Below, one piece after another: positions 35,012 through 42,452 of a DNA stretch of 64,000 nucleotides (position 1 is its first letter; each line of letters opens with the position of its first letter). The position numbers were made by a program, and so were the translations under genes. The notes under the pieces were generated by a model. It was not told the origin of the DNA. It did no database searches and saw only the letters and a list, made by a program, of their open reading frames with translations. Origin of the DNA: JABDBL01 sp963845445 (GTDB taxonomy: Bacteria; Cyanobacteriota; Vampirovibrionia; Obscuribacterales; Obscuribacteraceae); the NCBI GenBank assembly GCA_963845445.1, contig CAWJSE010000002.1, forward strand, positions 3,100,001 through 3,164,000, in the 5' to 3' direction.

Positions 35012-35408
35012 TTGTGTTATGGACTCATCTGCTTTACTTGCCTACCTTGCCGATGAAAGTGGTGCCAGTGATGTCGAAACGTATCTCAGCGCGAATGTGT
35101 GTATGAGCACGGCTAACTGGGCAGAAGTCATGTCTAAAGCTTCCGACTGGGGTATGGACTTGGAGAAATTGGAGCACTTATTTAAAGAAGGCGGACTGCT
35201 AGGTGGTGGGACACTCAAACTATTCCCACTGACAGTGCAAGATGCCATATCTATTGGTAAACTAAGAAGCAAGACCAAATCACAGGGGCTTTCTTTGGGT
35301 GATCGCGCTTGTCTGGCACTAGCCTTGCGCTTGAAACTATTGGTGTTAACAGCAGACCGTTCCTGGTCAAAACTTAAGTTAGGTGTTGAGGTTAAAGTAA
35401 TTAGATGA
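35004..35408 (+). CDS. vapC: VapC-type PIN domain toxin
   Basis: The 134-residue PIN-domain RNase has all four acidic positions: Asp6 (VMDSSALLAYL), Glu38 region (STANWAEVMSKA), Asp about 100 (LSLGDRACLALA) and Asp about 118 (TADRSW). These bind the metal ions that cut target RNA, often tRNA. Translation probably starts at 35004 after a GGAGGGG ribosome site (34991-34997). It overlaps the following quinone reductase gene by 4 bases, which is unusual. Confidence 0.9.
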   Translation: MSNCVMDSSALLAYLADESGASDVETYLSANVCMSTANWAEVMSKASDWGMDLEKLEHLFKEGGLLGGGTLKLFPLTVQDAISIGKLRSKTKSQGLSLGDRACLALALRLKLLVLTADRSWSKLKLGVEVKVIR

Positions 35409-36406
35409 ATATCGCTACCACAAAAACTAAAATCCAAGGAATCCGCATAGAAAAATTAGGTGGTCCTGAAGTAATGAAATTCGGCGATGTCGAATTGCTC
35501 CCGCCAGGGCCGGGTGAAGTACGCTTAAAACTTTATGCTGCCGGATTGAATTTTATAGACGTTTCTCAAAGGAGGGGCACATATCGCATCGGCATTGACT
35601 TGCCATATACTCCAGGCTTAGAAGGTGCTGGCGTAGTAGAAGAATTAGGCTTTGGGGTCAGCGAAGTAAAAGTTGGCGATCGTGTCGCTTACTCGTATGG
35701 GCGTGGTTCTTACGCTCAGGCAATAAATGTTGTCGCTAAAAATTTAATTCCTCTGCCAGATGAAATAAGCTTTGAGCAAGGAGCAGCATTTCCTTTACAA
35801 GGCATGACAGCGCATTATTTATTGCATGAATTCTATAAAATCAAACCGGGCGAAACTGTGCTTATTCATGCGGCTGCCGGTGGGGTGGGCGGTTTATTAG
35901 TGCCCTGGGCAAAACATTTAGGTGCTCGTGTTATTGGCACTGTTTCAAATAAAGAAAAAGCCAAAATTGCTAAGAACTCCGGAGCAGATGAAGTAATCAT
36001 CTATTCGGAGCAAGATTTTGTCAAAGAAAGCAAAAGGCTAACCAATGACAAAGGCCCCCGCATGATTATAGATAGCGTAGGCAAAGATACATTCACTAAA
36101 GATTTAGAAGCCGTCGCTTCAAGGGGGCACATAGTTTTATATGGTTCTGCTAGTGGACCTGCTGAGGCATTATTGCCGAATTCTTTACAAATGCGCTCTG
36201 TGACTGTATCTGGCGGTAGCCTTTTTAATTTTCTTGATAGCAGAGAAGAATTGCTTATGCGCGCCAATGCCGTATTGCAGGGAATAAAGGAAGGCTGGCT
36301 GAAACTAAAAATCGAAAATGTTTTCCCCTTACAAGATTCTGCCAAAGCTCATGAAATGTTAGAGGGCCGCAAAACTACCGGCAAGATAGTTTTAAGTTGC
36401 TCATAG
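35405..36406 (+). CDS. Quinone oxidoreductase (zeta-crystallin type, zinc-free MDR)
   Basis: The 333-residue NADPH:quinone reductase starts after ATG 35405 with IRIEKLGGPEVMKFGDVELL. It contains the MDR core NFIDVSQRRGTYRIG, the GLEGAGVVEELG segment and the NADPH-binding AAAGGVGGLLVPWAKHLGAR. The zinc ligands of alcohol dehydrogenases are absent as expected. It transfers electrons from NADPH to quinones. The start overlaps the vapC stop (ATGA), so the enzyme is apparently translated with a toxin-antitoxin operon, an odd pairing. Confidence 0.9.
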   Translation: MNIATTKTKIQGIRIEKLGGPEVMKFGDVELLPPGPGEVRLKLYAAGLNFIDVSQRRGTYRIGIDLPYTPGLEGAGVVEELGFGVSEVKVGDRVAYSYGRGSYAQAINVVAKNLIPLPDEISFEQGAAFPLQGMTAHYLLHEFYKIKPGETVLIHAAAGGVGGLLVPWAKHLGARVIGTVSNKEKAKIAKNSGADEVIIYSEQDFVKESKRLTNDKGPRMIIDSVGKDTFTKDLEAVASRGHIVLYGSASGPAEALLPNSLQMRSVTVSGGSLFNFLDSREELLMRANAVLQGIKEGWLKLKIENVFPLQDSAKAHEMLEGRKTTGKIVLSCS

Positions 36407-36505
36407 TGTGTATGCAGGAAAGGTACATGGCAATTTGTCGCGCTCAGTCTATAATTGGTTGTATCAATATAGTATTTAAAGATTTGGCAAAAATCGTGAA
36501 GTATC

Positions 36506-36829
36506 ATGCTAATAGATAAACACACAATCGATAGAGAACAGCAAATTAAGGCAATGATTGTGCAGCAATTGGAAAGCGCAAAAGAGCTCTTAGTTGGACA
36601 TAAAGTATTTTTATTTGGTTCACGAGTGCGAGGAAAGGCTAGACCATATTCAGACTTTGATATCGGTATCTGGGGAGAAGCGCCGCTACCGCTAAAGGCG
36701 TTTTATAAGCTTGAAGATATGATGGAAGAATTGCCAACTCTTTATAAAATCGATTTGGTTGATTTGAATAGAACCGGTGATAAATTTCAACAACAAGCAT
36801 TGAAGCATGTGGAGACTTTATATGAATGA
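36506..36829 (+). CDS. mntA: MntA-type minimal nucleotidyltransferase antitoxin
   Basis: The 107-residue protein has the nucleotidyltransferase motif GSRVRGKARPYSDFDIGIWG, that is GS-x10-DxD, with a third Asp in KIDLVDLNR. In MNT-HEPN modules it AMPylates a Tyr of the HEPN toxin and so silences it. It overlaps the HEPN gene by 8 bases. The catalytic set is complete. Confidence 0.88.
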   Translation: MLIDKHTIDREQQIKAMIVQQLESAKELLVGHKVFLFGSRVRGKARPYSDFDIGIWGEAPLPLKAFYKLEDMMEELPTLYKIDLVDLNRTGDKFQQQALKHVETLYE

Positions 36830-37205
36830 TCCTATTATTTTGGACGATTTTGAAAAATCATTGCAGCAGCTAGAAAAAGCCCTTGGTATTTCAACAAATG
36901 AGGATTTAATTAAAGCTGGCTGCATACAGTATTTTGAATTTTGTTTTGAATTAGCTTGGAAGTCTATACAGTTTTTAGCTCGCAAACAAGGGCTTACAGA
37001 CTGTTTATCACCAAAATCGTGCTTGCGCGAAGCATTAGCTAATGGTTGGATAAAAAATGAAGAAATATGGCTGCAAATGCTAGAGGCAAGAAATAAAATG
37101 TCTCATACTTATGATACGAATGCAGCACTTAAAGTTTATACTTCACTTAAAGAGTTTTTGCCTGAATTAAAGGAACTTTTTAATTCCCTGAAACATTCAG
37201 TATAA
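36822..37205 (+). CDS. hepT: HepT-type HEPN toxin (HI0074 family)
   Basis: ATG 36822 overlaps the mntA end, giving 127 residues. It is helical (DDFEKSLQQLEKALGISTNE) with the HEPN motif RNKMSHTYD: RX4HXY, the RNase active site whose Tyr is AMPylated by MntA. This is the family earlier called nucleotidyltransferase substrate binding protein. It is the fifth toxin-antitoxin pair of the window. Confidence 0.88.
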   Translation: MNDPIILDDFEKSLQQLEKALGISTNEDLIKAGCIQYFEFCFELAWKSIQFLARKQGLTDCLSPKSCLREALANGWIKNEEIWLQMLEARNKMSHTYDTNAALKVYTSLKEFLPELKELFNSLKHSV

Positions 37206-37845
37206 ATAAAATTTGACACTTAGTTGAACAGCTTACTGTGCGGGACTAGCTCTTATGCTGCGGCTCAGTTATTTTCGTTCTTTCTTGCCGTACGGGCATA
37301 TTAATAGTTCGATTCCCGCGCAAGCAGGATGAGGATGCTTATAGGAGACAATGGGGAAATTGAGCAGCATTGAACAGAAGTTAAACAAATATCATAGACA
37401 CGATTAAGTATAATGCCTGAAAAAAGAGCTCGCGCTAGCTTTTACTTAAGTTGTAATGCTGTTAACAAAGTGGAAAATTTTCTCATATTGACTAAGATTC
37501 AATAGCAAAAACGTGATTGTCAAATAATGCTCGGACGTTTAGGCTAACTGAGTGAACGCGCGATTGAAGAGATGTCAATATTTACTTTTGCAAGGTTAAT
37601 CTGTAAGGCTTAAATATATTGTTTCATCTCTGTGGTAATTGGAATTCTGGATTAGCTTAGTGTTTATGACTAGTGTTAGCTATAAGTCCCTGATATGCGG
37701 GGCTCTCAGCACAATAGTCTGACGTAAGTAATCTAGAAGAGGGGAAGGTGTGAATTATTCGTTTCCTTCGCGAGGGATGGATAAGAAGTCATATCGAGCC
37801 GAATTTTGGAACAAAGAACAGTTCTTCTTTTAAAGGAAGAAGACA
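37206..37845 (+). other. Long noncoding stretch before the zinc-repeat gene
   Basis: It contains a weak GCTAGC...TTGTAATGC match to the shared element (about 37430-37465, by hand count 18 of 32 positions after TTGTAA), a GGGGCTCTCAG motif (37699-37709) and a short ORF (37777-37833, MDKKSYRAEFWNKEQFFF) ending in three Phe codons just before the ribosome site of the next gene. No other gene seen. Confidence 0.4.
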
Positions 37846-38991
37846 ATGATGAGGCGTGAGTTCGAGGACTATGCTGAGTTGGGAGCTCAGTATAGTCTGG
37901 AGCCGCCGGAGGTGCTGCCTGATACTATCGCTACCCCGGCGAACTGGTATTGCATTGACTGCGGGCAGACTTGCCGCATCAGCTTTGGCAGTCTCAAGCG
38001 GTGCGGCAAGTCCAAATGCCCGCATAAGGAAAAGAAGAGGTCTCGTACGGCGGAGGACTATGCTGAGTTGGGAGCTCAGTATAAGCTGGAGCCTCCTGAG
38101 GTGCTGCCTGATACTATCGCTACCCCGGCGGATTGGTATTGCATTGACTGCGAGCAGAGTTGCCACATCAGCTTTAAAAATCTCAAGCAGGATGGCAAGA
38201 CCAATTGTCCGCACCCCAGGAGGTTGTCACGGTCGCAAAAGTTAGGTATAGAGGAATACCTTCAGCAGGCTGAAGAACATCGCTTGGAGCCGCCGGAGGT
38301 GCTGCCTGATACTACCGCTACCCCGGCGGACTGGTATTGCATTGACTGCGGGCAAACTTGCCGCATCAGCTTTGGCAATCTCAAGCGGCGCGGCAAGACC
38401 AAATGCCCGCATAAGGCACAGAAGAGGTCTTGTACGGCAGAGGACTATACTGGGTTGGAAGCTCAGTATAGGTTGGAGCCCCCGGAGGTGCTGCCTGTGA
38501 ATACCTCTACCCCGGCGGATTGGTATTGCATTGACTGCAAGCAGATTTGCCGTATCAGTTTTCAAGATCTCAAGCGGAATGGCAAGACCAAATGTCCGCA
38601 TGAGGCAAGTAATAGGCGAAATGTGGCAGAGGACGACTATACTGAGTTGGGAGCTCAGTATAGGCTGGAGCCGCCTAAGGTGCTGCCTGTGAATACCTTT
38701 ACCCCGGCGGATTGGTATTGCATTGACTGCAAGCAGATTTGCCGCATCAGGTTTCAAGATCTCAAGAGGCGTGGCAAGACCAAATGTCCCCATGAGGCAA
38801 AGAGGAGGTCCCGTGAGGACTATGCTGAGTTAGGAGCTCAGTATAGGCTAAAGCCGCCTAAGGTGCTGCCTGTGAATATTCTGACGCGGGCGGTGTGGCT
38901 TTGTCTTGACTGTGATTATACTTGCCGTATCAGCTTCCAAAAGCTCAAGCGGCATGGTAAGGGTAAATGTCCACACAAGATAAAGCTATAA
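37846..38991 (+). CDS. Six-repeat zinc-ribbon-like protein
   Basis: The 381-residue protein consists of six tandem units of about 60-66 residues. Each unit has (E)DYxELGAQYxLEPPEVLP, then WYCIDCxQxCRISFxxLKRx and GKTKCPH. The constant CxxC and the final CPH are four likely zinc ligands, as in treble-clef or DUF723-like ribbons in which the last ligand is usually Cys. A third Cys lies inside. Linkers of 6-12 residues are basic. No other domain. ATG 37846 follows AAAGGAAG. DNA copies are similar enough for recombination to change the unit number. Composition is more GC-rich than the neighbours. It could bind DNA or RNA, but this is inference. Confidence 0.75.
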   Translation: MMRREFEDYAELGAQYSLEPPEVLPDTIATPANWYCIDCGQTCRISFGSLKRCGKSKCPHKEKKRSRTAEDYAELGAQYKLEPPEVLPDTIATPADWYCIDCEQSCHISFKNLKQDGKTNCPHPRRLSRSQKLGIEEYLQQAEEHRLEPPEVLPDTTATPADWYCIDCGQTCRISFGNLKRRGKTKCPHKAQKRSCTAEDYTGLEAQYRLEPPEVLPVNTSTPADWYCIDCKQICRISFQDLKRNGKTKCPHEASNRRNVAEDDYTELGAQYRLEPPKVLPVNTFTPADWYCIDCKQICRIRFQDLKRRGKTKCPHEAKRRSREDYAELGAQYRLKPPKVLPVNILTRAVWLCLDCDYTCRISFQKLKRHGKGKCPHKIKL

Positions 38992-39021
38992 AGCTTCACG
39001 GAAGACAACCAAAGTCTTTTG

Positions 39022-39075
39022 GATGACCGATTTATCGGGGAGGCCATATCTCGATTTTTCGGTCATCATTTTTTT
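39022..39075 (+). terminator. Terminator of the zinc-repeat gene
   Basis: GATGACCGA (39022-39030) pairs perfectly with TCGGTCATC (39059-39067). ATTTTTTTA follows. The stem has an inner ATCGGG/TCTCGAT imperfect part. Confidence 0.75.
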
Positions 39076-39231
39076 ATGCACATACTCATTTAGAAAAGGT
39101 GCGTGCCTAATGCAAGCGGAGCAGCCGCCGTCAAACTCCTGAGGTAAGAGACGTACAGCCGAATCGATCTTATCAAAGGGGTTTTCGACTCCGGCCTTTA
39201 GCCTTTAATTCTTTATCTCCAAACTCGATAT

Positions 39232-39870
39232 TTACCAGGTTTGTTTGAGAGTTTGCTCCAATATTAATCGGTGGGCTTCATCTACCTTTTCTATTGTTGT
39301 GCGTTCGTAATAACGTTCAGTGGCTGTATGTTTAAAATCTTGCATTTGCTTAAGTAAATCAGCTGATGAATCAGACACTAATATTAAAGCGCGATGTTCT
39401 TTGCTAATGAATTCGCATTCAGCTGACCAGTCGAAAAATTTCAGTAGATGATCAAAAAATCCATCTATATTCAACAACCCACATGGTGCTTTGCGTAAAC
39501 CTAACATAGACCAAGTGAGCATTTCGCAAAACTCTTCCAAAGTGCCGTAGCCGCCGGGCAGAGCTATGAATCCGTCGGACAATTCACTCATAATGGCTTT
39601 ACGCTCATGCATAGTTTTTACTATTTTTAATTCTGTAATTCCGGTATGCGCTATTTCTTTTGCTACCAAACTTTCAGGTATTACACCTATGACTGTACCG
39701 GAAGCTCGTAAAGCAGCATCGGCAACTGCTCCCATAAGACCTACTTGCGCTCCACCGTACACAAGGGTAAGTTTTTTTTTTGCGATTAGCTGACCTGTCT
39801 CCACTGCAGCAGCTTTAAACTTCTCATTATTGCCATTATGCGATCCACAAAAAACACAAATACTTTGCAT
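39232..39870 (-). CDS. LOG family protein (TIGR00730), putative nucleotide 5'-monophosphate phosphoribohydrolase
   Basis: The protein starts MQSICVFCGSHNGNNEKFKA at 39870; the frame is open up to 39924 but the family starts at this Met, which follows AAGGA. It carries the LOG motifs YGGAQVGLMGAVADAALRA and PGGYGTLEEFCEMLTW (PGGxGTxxE). LOG enzymes release the base from cytokinin-type or other nucleoside 5'-monophosphates. The length of 212 is normal. Substrate in bacteria is usually AMP-like. It precedes the TPR gene in the other direction of transcription, on the same minus strand after mutS and TPR. Confidence 0.9.
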   Translation of the reverse strand: MQSICVFCGSHNGNNEKFKAAAVETGQLIAKKKLTLVYGGAQVGLMGAVADAALRASGTVIGVIPESLVAKEIAHTGITELKIVKTMHERKAIMSELSDGFIALPGGYGTLEEFCEMLTWSMLGLRKAPCGLLNIDGFFDHLLKFFDWSAECEFISKEHRALILVSDSSADLLKQMQDFKHTATERYYERTTIEKVDEAHRLILEQTLKQTW

Positions 39871-39958
39871 ATTATCCTTATATCGCCCGGATATCCTATA
39901 ATGCCGACCCCACTGCTTATCCATTGTATGTTAACTGAAGAGCAAAACAAGTTAATGC

Positions 39959-42433
39959 TTATTGCTTACTCTTCAGCGAATCGATCACCGTTTCCTCCCT
40001 GGCAATTTCTTCTTTTGTGCCAGTTTTATTTAGTATGCCTAAAAGTAGATTATGCGTTTGTAAAAGTGTTGGATAAAGATCAATCGCTTTATTATAAGTG
40101 ATCAAAGCACCTTTAAAGTCGCCTTGAGCTGTTTGTGCTTTACCCAAAAGCAAATAAGCATCAATAAAATATGGGTTTATTTCTAAGGCTTTGTTTGCTC
40201 CTTCAATGGCCAATTTTGCTTGCGCAGATGCGTTTGAGGCTGGCAAGTTACCGGCAGGAAATTTGTGAATTCGCTTCATGGCTATATTGCCTAGCAAAAC
40301 ATAAGCTCGAAAGGCTTTACTGTTTATGCCAAGCGCACTATTGGCATTCTTCTCGGCTCCCGCAAAATCGTCTTTGGCGTAAAGAACTTCTCCTAATTGA
40401 CAGTAGGCATCTGACTTTGGTGATTTGTCTCTTTCACAAATATCCATTGCTTTTTGAGCAGCTTTTAAGGCATTATCATCATCGTCTTTGCCTAAATAAG
40501 CTTGTGAAAAACATATCCAATAAAAGGGAGAATCAATGGTTTTAAGATCATTTGTATCCTTACTGTCGCCTATTCCCTTCAATAATGCCAGCGCTTCGTC
40601 ATAACGTTTGCCACGTAATAAAGTATCAATGTAATTTATTTTCTGGCTATTTTTTTCTTCAGCGCTGAGACTGTTATAAGTTTCTACCAATTGTTTGAAG
40701 CTATCTTTGCTTAAGTCTCTTAAAGCTACAGCTTGTGCAGACATGAATTTATTTAGACCGGACATAGCAGGATTTTTGTCCATATCAATTACGGCCATAA
40801 ACTGAGCAGTGGCATCAGCATAGCGCCCTTCCTTGAATAGCAATACAGCCAGTCCCCTGATGATATCTACGCGCGTGGGGGGCACAGTAGAATCGATTGG
40901 TTGTGTCAGTTGATGCAAAGCAAGAGCTGTCACAAAAGCTGCTTCTGCTTTTAAATAATCATCCATTTGTGCTTCGCAGCTACCTAGCGCAACTAAGTTG
41001 GCAGAGGAATTAGGGTTTATATTGAGTGCCCGGGTGTATTCTTTTGCTGCTGCCTCATAATCTTTTTTGGCTATCAATAAAGCGGCTATCTTTGTATGAG
41101 GTTCAGCATCATTAATATTTAGGTTAGCAGCTTCTTTATAGGCATCTATGGCTTTATCAAATTGTTGCGCAGCAGCATAGGCATCTCCCAAATGTATTTT
41201 AATTGATTCGTTTTTTGGGAATTTAGCAACGCATTTGTTCAATTCAGTTAGTAAATCGTCAAACTTACCAATTTCTATAGATAATCTAGTTAGCTCGGAA
41301 ATAGCAGCAATATTTTGGGGATTATTCTCCATTGCTTCTTTTAGGCTGACTATAGCTGCATCTCTCTGCCCATTTTCTAATTGTAAGCTTGCTAAAAATA
41401 CTAAATCAGTAGACTTATCAGTACTATGAGCAATGGCTTTTCTTTGGGTATTAATAGCTTCTTCTATTTTGCCTTCTTTTTGCAAGATAAAGGCTAATTG
41501 GCGATAATTCTGAGTATTGTTTGGGTCTAAAAGAAGCGCCTTTTTCAATTCCTGCGCTGCCTCATTGAGACGCCATTGTTGTATGTAAATATCGGCTAAC
41601 TGGCAATAACCAGCGCTATTACGCGGACTATGTGCAATGGCTTGTTTGGCAATATAGATTGCCTGATCATATTCACTATTGGCTATGTGTAAATAGATAA
41701 GGGCTGTGCTCGCCTCGCTTAGCTTTGGTTCAATAGCTAACGCTTTACTGTAATTGTCTTTCGCTTCGTTGAACTCATGCAGCCATTTCTCTTGTAAGAA
41801 AGCAATTGTTCTATATCCCCAAGCAAAATCAGGAGCTAATTCAACTGCTCTTTTTGTATAGGCTATTGCTACTTGCGCTTTGCCTTGTTTGCCAGAAAGC
41901 GTGGCAAAAGCATAATTGACGAAAGCGTCATCCATAGCCCAGGCAGGCATCTTTTGCAATTCTTTGTCGGCCAAGTCTAACTTTTTATCGCACAAATAAG
42001 CAAAAGTTTTGATTAGCGTAACATTGATATCAACTTTTCCATCCTGAGAGCTATCAGTAAAAGAATTGGCTAGATTCTTTAAGTCATCGCATTTTTGTAA
42101 ATAGAGATAAGTAAACGCCAGCCAGGCAGAGGATCTGTTTGCTTTACCGGTATTAGCTTTGCCTGACAATTTCTTTTGCAAGTCAGCAAATCGTCCCTGA
42201 TTAATCAATCGCAAATCGACAGGGGATAAGCCCAGTCCTTTTGTATAAATTTGTCCTTTGGCGAATTCTACTTTTGTATTAGTTTTTTCATTATTTACTT
42301 GAAGGCTTGCTGGCTCTGCTACGCAAAGTGCACTCAATGGATAAGAAAGAGTAAGAATACCTAAAGCGAAACTTGCAAATAAAGCTAGTTTATTTTTATT
42401 GCTTTTGTTTTTATTGCTCATTTCATTGCTCAC
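39959..42433 (-). CDS. Large secreted or membrane-anchored TPR protein
   Basis: Frame open from TTG 42466; GTG 42433 with an AGGAG 12 bases upstream, or ATG 42421, are better starts. The first part has a basic stretch and a membrane/signal segment (NKLALFASFALGILTLSYPL ... LCVAEP). Then about 15 TPRs cover the protein (AIDAYKEAANLNINDAEPHT; AAKEYTRALNINPNSSANLV; ALITYNKAIDLYPTLLQTHN). Probably periplasmic; partner unknown. The open frame begins inside the end of mutS (14-base overlap), so transcription with mutS is likely. Confidence 0.8.
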   Translation of the reverse strand: MSNEMSNKNKSNKNKLALFASFALGILTLSYPLSALCVAEPASLQVNNEKTNTKVEFAKGQIYTKGLGLSPVDLRLINQGRFADLQKKLSGKANTGKANRSSAWLAFTYLYLQKCDDLKNLANSFTDSSQDGKVDINVTLIKTFAYLCDKKLDLADKELQKMPAWAMDDAFVNYAFATLSGKQGKAQVAIAYTKRAVELAPDFAWGYRTIAFLQEKWLHEFNEAKDNYSKALAIEPKLSEASTALIYLHIANSEYDQAIYIAKQAIAHSPRNSAGYCQLADIYIQQWRLNEAAQELKKALLLDPNNTQNYRQLAFILQKEGKIEEAINTQRKAIAHSTDKSTDLVFLASLQLENGQRDAAIVSLKEAMENNPQNIAAISELTRLSIEIGKFDDLLTELNKCVAKFPKNESIKIHLGDAYAAAQQFDKAIDAYKEAANLNINDAEPHTKIAALLIAKKDYEAAAKEYTRALNINPNSSANLVALGSCEAQMDDYLKAEAAFVTALALHQLTQPIDSTVPPTRVDIIRGLAVLLFKEGRYADATAQFMAVIDMDKNPAMSGLNKFMSAQAVALRDLSKDSFKQLVETYNSLSAEEKNSQKINYIDTLLRGKRYDEALALLKGIGDSKDTNDLKTIDSPFYWICFSQAYLGKDDDDNALKAAQKAMDICERDKSPKSDAYCQLGEVLYAKDDFAGAEKNANSALGINSKAFRAYVLLGNIAMKRIHKFPAGNLPASNASAQAKLAIEGANKALEINPYFIDAYLLLGKAQTAQGDFKGALITYNKAIDLYPTLLQTHNLLLGILNKTGTKEEIAREETVIDSLKSKQ

Positions 42434-42452
42434 TTTAAATATATTCTCCTGG

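Noticed and set aside
37236..37325. tRNA-like sequence with GTTCGATTCCCGC
   Set aside because: The T-loop-like string is present but the T-stem does not pair (AATAG against CCCGC) and no anticodon arm forms.
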